Origin: Craterostigma plantagineum
Taxonomy: Eukaryota; Streptophyta; Magnoliopsida; Lamiales; Linderniaceae
DNA: 64,000 nt
Assembly: GCA_027422505.1 (NCBI GenBank)
Contig: JAPQWV010000018.1
Location: 18,618,001-18,682,000, forward strand
Direction of reading: 5' to 3'
The translations under genes and the position numbers were made by a program. Positions 10,047 through 20,380 of this stretch are shown one piece after another; the first letter of the stretch is position 1; every line of letters begins with the position of its first letter. Under the pieces are notes generated by a model. That model was not told where the DNA came from. It searched no databases and worked only from the letters and a program-made list of their open reading frames with translations.

Positions 10047-12380
10047 TTATCTCGTACCAAATTCACCCGTCGAAGGAAACCTATTTTTCTGGGGTCGTCC
10101 ACGTTGTGAACTAACACGAGGCGGCAACATGTCCATACTACTTTCAATGCGGTCCGTTACCGGGCGTATAGTACCTTCGTATGCCAGTTTCCAGAACTCC
10201 AAGGTATAATAATCGTGCACTAATGAATATACCGGCACTTGGGCAGAACCACAAGCTGCAACCGCATGTGGACATGGGATACGATCGATGTCAAACATCA
10301 TGCACGTGCATGTGCGCAGCCCCAAATCGACCACCTCGTTCACATGCTGCCCGTATACGTTATATGTTAGATGCCCGACTTCCGACACATGAAATTTTTG
10401 CGACTCGGTGAAATTCTCTCGTATGATCGACTCTACCTTCGGCGTAAACCTAGTCATGTTCGAGGCGATTGAAGCTTCCGCAGAGCGCCGATGCTTACTG
10501 AACCATGATGATGTTAGTCGCTGAATCGAGCCCAACAGTCCAATAATTGGAAGCTCTCGGTCCTTACGTAGAGCTGCATTTATAGACTCCGATCCGTTGG
10601 TCGTCATTATGTTGTATCTTGATCTAGGGCAATATGCTCGCGTCCACGTTTCCTTTGGGACTTCGTTAAGATACCTCTGCACGTCCGCATATTTTCCGTC
10701 AAGCTGCCTAAAATGACGGTCGCACTCGCTCTTCGTGTAGGCAGTAGCGGCACGCCAAAAGATTGGACAAGCACCTTTCTTCTTCATTCTCGTCTTCACG
10801 TTTTGTTGAAGGTGCCACGCACAGAAACCATGAAACGCGTTTGGGAAAATGGCCGGAACTGCATTCTTGATTCCAGGGTTCCGATCGGAAATTATTACGA
10901 GATCGTCGCCATCCGCAACAAAACGTCTTAATCTCGACAGAAACCACGTCCATGGGTCGGTTCCCTCCGACCCGTCGGCAATACCCCATGCTAAAGGATA
11001 TTGATGGAAATCGCCGTCTTGCGCAGTGGCAATCATCATGAGTCCCTTATACTTCTCCTTCAAAAAAGTGGCATCGATAGAAACGACTTTCCTCATGAAC
11101 GTAAAGCCGCTGACGCATGCTCCGTATGCCAAGAACATGTACTTGAACCGATTGTCTTCGTCCATCTCCCAATCAGTGATACTGCCCTCGTTGGCTTGCC
11201 TCACCGCATCTAAGTAAGACGGCAGTAAACCGTAGCAAGCGTCCCTGTTACCAACTAGTTCGTCGGTCGCAATTTGTTTTCCTCTCCAAGCCTTGTAGTA
11301 TGAAACTTCTACTCCCCTGCTCTGCATCATCGACTGTATGGAACTGGGAGCGGGGATGTCTTTAGGAGCCCTGAAATTTTCCAACAACGTGCTCGATACG
11401 AGCGACGAACTTCCCTGGCGATGTCTACGGCGTCGATGAGACACGCCGCACGTGTGCGTGTTGACGTACTTTCGGATTGAGAAAAAGGGGGAGTCCTTAT
11501 CCTGTGCACCTCGTATGCGCCATTCGCAGTTCTCCTTCGCACATTTCACTACGTACAGGGTTTTGTTTGACCTATCCACTTGGAGTTCGAAGCATGCAGT
11601 GACAGCGATTTTAGTGATTTCGTCCTTCAATTCTTTCTTGCTACGGAATTGTTGTCCAACATATAGGGTCGAACCATCCGTAAACGAATAGGTACCATCG
11701 TCGGCCACATCAGTTGCGTCGTCGTGCACATCGACGTCAAAATCGTCATCATGTGCGTCATCATCATCATCATCATCATGCATTAAGGCACCTTCCTCGT
11801 TCTCATTTTCGTCGTCCCGTCCGACTTGCTCGTTCTCATTATCATATCCTTGGCCGCAGATTCCGGAGTAATCGCCTACATAGCCACTGCTTTCATTACT
11901 TTGGTCAGGAGGGTTGTAAGATGTGCTGGGAAAACCCTCAAATGGTTGGATTTCGGCGTTTGTATCGCAATGCGCTATAAGGCCGACGTCGAAACCAGAG
12001 AAATCATTATCATGAGGTTGATGTGGCGGTGACGCAATGATGGCTAATTCAAGTTCCACGTGAAGAGGTGGTCTTGATCGTGGGCAACCACCTCCAACGT
12101 ACGCACGTACTCCGTAATCGTTCTCGATGTAGATGGGGCGCACATAATTGTAGTCTATGCAAGGCATGTAGCTTATCCGTAGTTTGGTATTGTCGTTGCG
12201 TAACGACAATGCATTCAATATCTCGTTAGTGAGATCCACTAACGTGCATGACTCCTCGTCGACCAAGATTGATTGCCAACGGCAAGTTGGATCCGGAACC
12301 CAGTTCGACGTATTGTCCTCGCGAATTACCCACTTACCATCGACTTGAAAAACAATGCTGGTGATCGTCATGATTATCAC
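10047..12380 (-). CDS. mudrA: MURA-type MULE transposase
   Basis: A single uninterrupted 777-residue frame. Residues 1-95 form a plant N-terminal domain. Residues 180-225 are an acidic Asp-rich linker encoded by an ATC repeat on the plus strand. Residues 240-292 are the MudR DNA-binding domain (YVGQQFRSKKELKDEI, with Cys pair). Residues 430-600 are the MULE transposase core, with the DDE triad D436 (SIDATF), D499 (ISDRNPGI) and E598 (TTNGSESI), and the C520-x2-H523 motif. Residues 691-705 are a SWIM zinc finger (C691, C693, C703, H705). A C-terminal QRGRPQKNR looks like an AT-hook. The enzyme would bind the element's ends and move it by cut and paste. Every catalytic residue is present, so the element may be autonomous. 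A second in-frame ATG lies three codons in. Confidence 0.93.
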   Translation of the reverse strand: MIIMTITSIVFQVDGKWVIREDNTSNWVPDPTCRWQSILVDEESCTLVDLTNEILNALSLRNDNTKLRISYMPCIDYNYVRPIYIENDYGVRAYVGGGCPRSRPPLHVELELAIIASPPHQPHDNDFSGFDVGLIAHCDTNAEIQPFEGFPSTSYNPPDQSNESSGYVGDYSGICGQGYDNENEQVGRDDENENEEGALMHDDDDDDDAHDDDFDVDVHDDATDVADDGTYSFTDGSTLYVGQQFRSKKELKDEITKIAVTACFELQVDRSNKTLYVVKCAKENCEWRIRGAQDKDSPFFSIRKYVNTHTCGVSHRRRRHRQGSSSLVSSTLLENFRAPKDIPAPSSIQSMMQSRGVEVSYYKAWRGKQIATDELVGNRDACYGLLPSYLDAVRQANEGSITDWEMDEDNRFKYMFLAYGACVSGFTFMRKVVSIDATFLKEKYKGLMMIATAQDGDFHQYPLAWGIADGSEGTDPWTWFLSRLRRFVADGDDLVIISDRNPGIKNAVPAIFPNAFHGFCAWHLQQNVKTRMKKKGACPIFWRAATAYTKSECDRHFRQLDGKYADVQRYLNEVPKETWTRAYCPRSRYNIMTTNGSESINAALRKDRELPIIGLLGSIQRLTSSWFSKHRRSAEASIASNMTRFTPKVESIIRENFTESQKFHVSEVGHLTYNVYGQHVNEVVDLGLRTCTCMMFDIDRIPCPHAVAACGSAQVPVYSLVHDYYTLEFWKLAYEGTIRPVTDRIESSMDMLPPRVSSQRGRPQKNRFPSTGEFGTR

Positions 12381-13064
12381 CGAAAGTGATCGTACGACTG
12401 TGGAATGTATGCTTTCTGTACCAAAAAATGGTCGTGCATTATTTTAAAGGTTTATCAAGTCATATGGTGGGTAACGTGCTAAAGGGACCATAACTTAAAA
12501 TCATGGGAAATGCACGTAAAATCAGGGGACCAAAACATTCTCAGGGGACCCGTGCTTATTGCGTTGGCGCTGATGGGACGCGTCCCGTATAGGTATGTAT
12601 ATGAACGGGTCGCTGTCCAATTTAGGGTTTCTCTTTAGTCGTACCAATAATTGAACAATTACTGATTATTTGGTCAAAATATTTTCCTCAGTAACAAGTC
12701 AAATCACCCATCACGTTTCGTTTCATACAGAGAATCAATTATTCAACAATGGAAAAAGTTTTATCAAGTCATATGGTGGGATACGTGCTAAAGGGACCAT
12801 AACTTGAAATCATGGGACCTGCACGTAAAATCAGGGGACCCGCACGTAAAATCAGGGGACCCGCGCATATTGCTGAGTATTTGGTCAAAATAATTTCGTC
12901 AGTAACAAGTCAAATCACCCATCACGTACTTTCGTTTCATACAGAGAATCAATTCATTCAATAATATCAAAAACTTTTAGTTCCATAAACCTACAAACTA
13001 CACCAAGTCCATTAAACCTACAAAGCCACTTACAATTAACACTTCCAAACTACCCCAAACTAAT
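12381..13064. repeat. MULE spacer with direct repeats and GGGWCCC cluster 6
   Basis: Two direct repeat pairs lie between the transposase start and the right-hand gene. TTTATCAAGTCATATGGTGG occurs at about 12450 and 12764. AACAAGTCAAATCACCCATC occurs at about 12692 and 12905. GGGACC units with CACGTAAAATCAGGGGACC spacers occur at 12480-12560 and 12780-12870. The transposase promoter must lie here, but no clear TATA box could be fixed. Confidence 0.65.
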
Positions 13065-15263
13065 CTATAGGGTACAGCTATGCGGGTCACGCAATATCCG
13101 TGCAGCCATAGTGGCTCGATACGCCGAAATATCAATCTGCCGTTGATATTCATCAAACTCGGGCGTGTCAACCATAATCGTCTCCACCGTCAACGCCGCA
13201 TGAACCCCGCAATCCAAGCTGTCGGCCTTCTGCTGGCGATTCATTTTATTATTCAACTTCGGCTTTGTCACGATGTCGAACTTGAAACGCCAATATGCGG
13301 AAAGAAACTCCGCCTGCAAAATATAGCAAATACCGAACATGTCACTAAATAAATAAAAATGATAGACAAACGGATTTCAGCTACTTACGAACACTCTCCC
13401 GGCGAACTGCACACCATGCGCGCCCAATGAATCGTGAAGGACGAAGGTTTGCGTTGACGCGTCAAAAATAAGCACTGCCCAGTGGGCCCGTGCGCAAACA
13501 GGAGAGATGATGTACTTGCATCGTAGCAATTCATCCTCCGTGAGACGCTCCAACCAGCTCCGACTGCTTCTCGACAATCCATTCACGAAGCTCTCCATAT
13601 CATCCACCCCGACTTTCGCCTTCCTATTCAACTTCTGCGCCTTCCTAAAGTGCTCGTCTTGCACGTAACTTGGAAAGACGAAGACGCGAGGATAATTGTC
13701 ATTGTCCGCATAGATTCGCCTCAAGCAATCTAGATATGCGTCAAGACAATTGGACTTGAGCATATCATGGAAGAGCAGCATGTAGAAGCCTTGGGCATCC
13801 ACGTCGCACATGTCAGACGACCAAACGGTATCACTGCATAAAAAGAAAAATTATTACGTGTTTAGGTACGATAACTGAGATTGACATCGAAAGTAAACAT
13901 TTACCTAAATCTTGCCGCTTGAAGGTACATGTCAATGAGCACGCGATCGTGCTCATGAATCAGCTCACGCCCGGAGAAGTCCCATCGCCCGAGGTACTTC
14001 TTGCTCCACTTCTCATTTCTATCTGAGCCAGAATCCTCATCACTTAGATCAACAACATCTACAGGCGCTTTGCCTCTTCTTCGAACTCCTCGGGCACTCG
14101 ACGAAGCACCAACGTCTCCCGCCTCAACCACCTCCACAGGTGTGGGAAAATCTTCAACAGGTACGATCGCTAAATGATCGTCGTCGCCACGATCGAGGTG
14201 GACAGGGGAACACCTAACCTCCACTCCCCGCGTGAGTAGGCCCGTCACACGGTCGAATATGTCGTGTGCCGCCCCAACGTCGAAAACGCTGTCCCTAAAG
14301 TACGCCGCCTCCAACTCTTCCGCTGACGGCACTAACAACCCTCGTACAAAATCGCGGTTGACGGCATCTGCGACCGTCCTAAGAGTCGGGCATGCTTTGC
14401 GACCCCAATTCTTCGTCTCCCACCTGAGCATGCGTGGCGTGAAATCTTCTTCCTTGCGAACCGCAAACTGGTCTGCAACCCCCGGCATGCACTCGTATGC
14501 TAGTATCTGAATACAAATAACGCAAAAAATCTTACAAACGTCCCTCAAAACATGGTATGCAAGAAGCTTAGTTATAATTCACCTGAAGTGGTTGTACGAA
14601 CCCACTGATCAGCCAGTCCCGTGGCCTCTCCCGTAGATTTACCTTAACACTTCGTATCACCTCACGGAAAGCCACGGTGCCCCAAGGGTACTGGGAGAAT
14701 GCAAATCGATCATCGACGAGACTAAGGACCGTCGTACTGACGACGGTGTCCTTCTTCGACGGTCGAGGCATCAACACGGCGGTGGCGAAGTACACGTCCG
14801 CCAACTTCAGCTTCTCGAAGTCCACATTGTCCTCGTCGCCAGACAACCGCTCCAACACACGCTTGACGTGCGACATGCGGACTTTTGAGCTGTTGCCAAA
14901 ATGTCTTGCGGTGAATTGTGAGCCGTCGTTTACCGGCGGTAGCTCGGCTGCGAACTTCAGCCCGGTGATTAGGCAATAATCCGACTTTGAAAATCGGAGT
15001 GGTTTTCCGCCAAAAATCATCCACAGCTCTTCCCGGTTGTGCAGCATCGTCTGGTTCTGCATGAGGTACCACACCAACTGTCCCGAGAGGTTAAAATCAG
15101 GCTCAGCCATAACAAGGCGGCCGAACGGACTCTCGTTCGTAAAAATCTCCCACTCGTGGTGGTTCAGACACTGTCTTATCAGCTCGCTGGCATCCGCGTA
15201 TAACGAGCTCATTTTTACACTCAAACGGGGAACTTCGTCCACTGTGTCGAACTGCTTCTGCAT
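13065..15263 (-). CDS. DUF1985 / Ulp1-type (C48) SUMO-protease-like protein, intact triad (right copy)
   Basis: Four exons, complement(13065-13313, 13389-13833, 13905-14506, 14583-15263), 658 residues; all phases close. Residues 1-227 are DUF1985 (FGRLVMAEPDFNLSGQLVWY; LRFSKSDYCLITGLKF). Residues 228-330 match the left copy closely (RKEEDFTPRMLRWETKNWG). Residues 428-658 are the C48 peptidase: DTVWSSD, ARAHWAVLIFD (H545), FVLHDSLG (D562), Q603/Q604 and DSLDCGVHAA (C611). This is the complete Ulp1 triad plus oxyanion glutamine, so it could cut SUMO or a related ubiquitin-like protein. Activity is inferred. It lacks the long middle insert and duplicated exons of the left copy. It reads inward from the right MULE end, under promoter-like module copy 4. 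Confidence 0.85.
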
Positions 15264-15328
15264 CACAACCTAATTTATGCGTAAAACACATTTTAGCTAA
15301 ATTACGTGGTATGAAATAATTAAAACAG

Positions 15329-15412
15329 AAAACCCTTATGCATAGATGCGCAGGGGACCGCATCGCATATGCTGAGATTCAAGCACGGACGCGCATGAGA
15401 CCCCTGCGCATC
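15329..15412 (-). promoter_or_regulatory. Promoter-like module, copy 4
   Basis: This is the inverted counterpart of 4195-4277, ending 66 bp before the right-hand gene's ATG. The leader that follows (ACGCATAAATTAGGTTGTG before the ATG) also matches that of the left gene. Confidence 0.6.
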
Positions 15413-15846
15413 GGCGCGGTCCCAGCAAGGGTCCCCCGCGTATAAGCGCGGGTCCCCTGGTCATAGAGCGCGGGTCCCCTGCATAAAACGCGCGGGTCCC
15501 CCGAACTTGCGCACGCGCAGTGGCACAGGACCCGCCCGTTAAGATAAGAGGACCCGTGCGTTTAAGCAGGGGAACCGTGCGTATAAGCGCGGGTCCCCTG
15601 CGTATAAGCGCGGGTCTCCTGGGCATAGCGCGCGGGTCCCCTTCTTATAACGCGCGGGTCCCCCGCTTGCGCACGCGCAGTGGCACAGGACCCGCCCGTT
15701 AAGGTAAGAGGACCCGAGCGTTTAAGCAGGGGAACCGTGCGTATAAGAGCGGGTCCCCTGCGTATAAGCGCGGGTCCCCTGAGCATAGCGCGCGGGTCCC
15801 CTGCTTATAACGCGCGGGTCCCCCGAACTTGCGCGCGCGTGACCCA
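15413..15846. repeat. GGGWCCC repeat cluster 7 with 160-bp higher-order repeat
   Basis: The largest and best preserved cluster. Units of about 20 bp read GCGCGGGTCCCCTGCGTATA. A 160-bp block (15491-15650) is repeated at 15651-15810 with few changes; GCACGCGCAGTGGCACAGGA sits at 15511 and 15671. It is predominantly in the GGGTCCC orientation, with some GGACCCGCCCGTTAAG blocks reversed. ORFs on both strands here are repeat artefacts. Confidence 0.85.
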
Positions 15847-15956
15847 TGTCCTATGCTTGCAAGCACGGGTCCTATGCTTGCAAGCACGGGTCCTATGCTT
15901 GCAAGCACAGGTCCTATGCTACCAAAGCTCTGTCCTACGCTTGCAAGCACGGGTCC
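15847..15956. repeat. Five 20-bp repeats with a GCTTGCAAGC palindrome
   Basis: TCCTATGCTTGCAAGCACGG is repeated head to tail; units 1-3 and 5 are near identical and unit 4 has drifted. Each contains the perfect 10-bp palindrome GCTTGCAAGC. The array directly joins repeat cluster 7. Confidence 0.85.
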
Positions 15957-16085
15957 GCACCAAATTAGGGTTCGATGGGTCGTTCCCAGATCCCCTCTCG
16001 CGTTAAATTGAAGAAGACGAAGAGTAGAACACATACCTCCACGTTCGCGTTGAATGCCATTGTCGAATGAGTCGATTTGCAGAGA

Positions 16086-16260
16086 AGACGACGATTTGCA
16101 GTGCAGGGGCGGGAGAGCACACGCTTGTTCTTTTACTGGAAGTGAAAGTGGAGACGATTTGCAGTGCAGGGGCGGGAGACACGCTTGCTTTTTTTACTGG
16201 AAGTGAAAGTGGTGGGTGGTTGCTTTTTTTACTGGAAGTGAAAGTGGTGGGTGGTTGCTT
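16086..16260 (+). repeat. Nested tandem repeats near the right MULE end
   Basis: TTACTGGAAGTGAAAGTGG occurs at 16133-16151, 16194-16212 and 16229-16247. The first two belong to a ~60-bp unit (GATTTGCAGTGCAGGGGCGG), the last two to a 35-bp unit (TGGGTGGTTGCTTTTTTT). They are subterminal to the right inverted repeat. Confidence 0.8.
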
Positions 16261-16437
16261 TTTTTTACTTTTACCCCACCCTTCTATAACGGGTCTGATG
16301 TTTCATATTCGCTACAGTGTAACATGTAAACCCTTTAATTAATTTTATCGTTAAGTGTTGTTGAGGTTGTTGATTGACATTAAATAAGGGTAAAATAGTC
16401 TTTAGAGCAGAGTTAGTAAGGGTACAAAGGTAAAGTC

Positions 16438-16498
16438 CGATTTTGGGTGCTATTTTTTAAAAGATGACCAGCTCAAGGGCTATTTACTTAAAAAATCC
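16438..16498 (-). repeat. MULE right terminal inverted repeat
   Basis: Read in reverse it starts GGATTTTTTAAGTAAATAG and pairs with the left end at 2010-2070 at roughly two bases in three. The right target duplication follows immediately. Confidence 0.7.
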
Positions 16499-16508
16499 GT
16501 ATTATTGA
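16499..16508. other. Target-site duplication, right copy
   Basis: GTATTATTGA, identical to 2000-2009. Confidence 0.85.
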
Positions 16509-17086
16509 TATCTTTTTGCAAGACTCGGGTTTTATGATTCGTATTGGTAAAAGTTGCATCTTGTCAATCCACCGTTCTTTTTTCGTTACGCCATTATTGA
16601 TCATATCCAATTTTCTTAAGCTGTGCTTCTTTGTTGAGGACCTCCTCATGTGAGAATTACCTGGTTCTGCTTCTTTTCTTTTTACATTCTTACCACAAGA
16701 TCTGTATTTGGAGTTTGTTAGAAGGAAATAAGAAAAGTGGTTGGTGAGTGATGTATTCATTCCGCTATTGCTCAGTAGGTGAATTTTAATTCAACACGGT
16801 CGAGCTAACGCATTTCGTATTTCAGCTCCAGAAACTCGTATGGTCTTTCTTCAGTCCACTCTCTGTGCATTTCGCTAAGTGCGTTTGAGTTGAGCAGACC
16901 TCACAGTTATACATCCTTCCCAATCTTGCCTATCTGCATTGGATCAGGTTCTAGTGAAGAATCAGCTTTAATACCTATCTGATTTCACACCCATTTTGTT
17001 TCCTTTTAGTATCAGTGAAAGCTCAATTCCTAATAGCATTCAGCCGTTTTAGATTCTCCCTTTTGTCATATTCTTCTTATCATCAG
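16509..17086. other. Spacer between MULE and actin pseudogene
   Basis: No coding frame was found. In a normal plant actin gene the leader and first exon (about 20 codons) would lie here; I could not find that exon. Confidence 0.4.
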
Positions 17087-18282
<1,196 letters not shown>

Positions 18283-18809
18283 TGCAGCAACATTATCTTG
18301 AGAGAGATTCATCTATCGCGGTTTCCTTCTCATCTGAGTTTCCTCTTTTTCAAATTTTTTTCCATCCGGTTCGAAAGGTTTGTCTTTGGACCGGAAACCA
18401 TGCAATCCTGTCAACCTTTTCAGTTTTTTTTCGTCCTTCTGTATTGATAGTATAAGAGTTGTGCATCTACCATTATTTTGCGTTTGGTTTGGATAAAGAC
18501 ATATATTTGTATGTATGATTGATAACTCGAGTGTCCAATGAAGGGCGTGTGCAGTTGCTGAAAAGACAATTGAGAAAGTGGCGCTTACTCAATCAAAACC
18601 AAACAGAAGATGTATCGGTTAAAAATCGTTTCTGCTAAACAAACTGTATGTATAAGCAAGAACCCACGGCAAGGTTATCAGTAGTAGATTCTTCTGCTGT
18701 TCTTTATTTCGAAGAAAGGGTCGAAAGTGCTGGCTGATGATGAGCTTAACTAAACAACTTCCCCTCACAAGCTAATGACAAGGATGATGCTCTCCTTTTC
18801 TTTTCTTTT
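18283..18809. other. Spacer: actin pseudogene tail and PP2C 3' UTR
   Basis: AT-rich with no convincing coding frame. It should hold the PP2C 3' UTR on the minus strand. Confidence 0.4.
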
Positions 18810-20380
18810 TTAAGGGAAGGTAAAATTGGACGGGCCAACATCATCTACAAATCCTCTTACCGAAATCCCAGAAGAAGATGAAATTTGATCTTGAAGCATC
18901 TCATGATCTATGAAGACGACAATTATGGTGATATCGTCGTGAACGTGTCTCCTGACTCCCTGATCCAGTTTCTTTATTTCATCGTAAGGAACTTGTCTCG
19001 TCTTTGCTGCCTTCTCCAATGCGGACATAACAAGCCTTCTAGCTATACCCTGTCGGAGCAGGTCAGTTCCATCTGAAAAAATGACATATATTTCTGCGAA
19101 AAAGCAAAGGGCGTAAAATTTTGACGTACGAACCAGTCTTGGGTTGTTGTGGATAATCTCAACAACTTCCTGATTACTCAAGTATTCCCACAAACCATCC
19201 GATGCAAAAACCAGGAACCTGTCTTTTGGTTGTAAATCTCGACTAACTATGGTCGGATCAGCTCTCAAAACTGGTCGACGAAGAGGTTCGCTGAGGTGAA
19301 ATCTGGGAAAGGATGGATCAAGAGAAAATTCTGGCCTTTTGAGGTAAGCATCGCCAATCGTTCTTGATACCTGAAACCAAACCAAGAAAATTAAACGGAG
19401 GGTTCCATACGATTCGATTGAACACTAGTTGGCATACCATTCTTTCCACCTCCCTCTTACGTATGTATGTGTATATATATATATATATAGATATAGATAT
19501 AGATGTATACCTGTATGATGCCCTTGATACGCCATACCCCATGCTTCATAACTAATATTTGAGAATCATCAGGATGTAAATCTTGTAGTTCCTTTCTCAC
19601 CTCTTCCATGCAAGCGTTGTGGTCTACAGTCAGCTGCTCAGCAACGATTCGATCTGATCTGTCTAGACAAGCTATCACCGCCCTCGAGTCCCCAAGGTTG
19701 GCAATGTATAGCCTTCCTTTCCAGATAACACCAACCAGGCAACACGACCCCATTGACGCAACCAACGGTTTAATTGCATAAGCTCTCCTAACAAGTGTAA
19801 GAAAACCGTTTTCTGTGTCAGAGAATGCATTCCTCAGAACACCTTCAGACATGGTCCCATTTTCTCGTGTGTGTCCTGCGAGAAACAGACCAAAACAACA
19901 TCATTTCTCGTTCTTGCAACTCTTCTCTCTCTTTTCTTTTTCAAATTGTCGTCTGCGCGTTATAGCAGGCAGCACAGCATCCCACAAGAATAATACAAGT
20001 ACGAAATCACGCAGGTGACAAATATTCTCAACCAAATCGACAATGAATTAAGATAGATTCATCTCACTTTGCAAATGACCAAATAAGTGCTCGGAGATGT
20101 ATTTCGAAGCGTCGGGCCCACCATGGCCATCATAGACGCCGATGAAGGTGCCGTTGAGGCCACATTCGACCTGACTGTGATCCTCGAGGACAGCGTTAGC
20201 CTGCACAATCGCAAACGAGAATTCACCACACGAGTGCTTCTCGAGGTCTTTGGACCAGATAAGGGCATCATCTCTGCCACGGGAAATTTCATCATCGTAA
20301 TTATTATCCTTGTTCGTATGTGAATATGAACCCGAGGGGCTCAAACAAGAGGAGGCTCTTTTTCCCAACCAAGAAAGCAT
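18810..20380 (-). CDS. Protein phosphatase 2C, clade D type
   Basis: Four exons, complement(18810-19049, 19134-19370, 19511-19875, 20068-20380), 384 residues. PP2C motifs in order are [40 protein letters not shown] (metal-binding Asp), [56 protein letters not shown], and [12 protein letters not shown] at the end. The layout and length match the plant PP2C.D group (for example PP2C38). Members remove phosphate from plasma-membrane H+-ATPase and are held in check by SAUR proteins in auxin-driven growth. Membership is supported by sequence; that role is inferred. The donor after NNPRL was chosen over a stronger GTACGT nearby because only it keeps the frame into GIARRLV. Confidence 0.92.

Larger units (their letters stand above)
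2010..16498 (-). mobile_element. Autonomous-looking Mutator-like element (MULE) carrying two Ulp1-like genes
   Basis: A 14,489-bp element set between two perfect copies of GTATTATTGA. The left end starts GGGTCTTTTTAAAAAATGG; the right end read in reverse starts GGATTTTTTAAGTAAATAG. The resemblance runs inward for roughly 60 bp, including AAAAAATAGCAC, so these are degenerate terminal inverted repeats. Inside are an intact MURA transposase (-), two DUF1985/Ulp1-type genes facing inward, a small DEK_C ORF, repeat clusters built on GGGWCCC, and several local duplications. The design matches the KAONASHI MULEs described in Arabidopsis, which carry Ulp1-like genes, but this one holds two. An exact target duplication and open transposase suggest a fairly recent insertion; the mismatched terminal repeats are common in non-TIR-conserving MULEs. 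Strand is given for the transposase. Confidence 0.88.

Noticed and set aside
15460..15960. CRISPR-like regular repeats
   Set aside because: Plant nuclear DNA; units are adjacent without unique spacers and no cas genes exist.
15336..16034. Several Arg/Gly/Pro-rich frames on both strands of repeat cluster 7
   Set aside because: Low-complexity products of the repeat unit; the same peptide recurs in every frame.
16488..16760. 90-residue minus-strand frame crossing the MULE edge
   Set aside because: Spans the target duplication and resembles nothing known.
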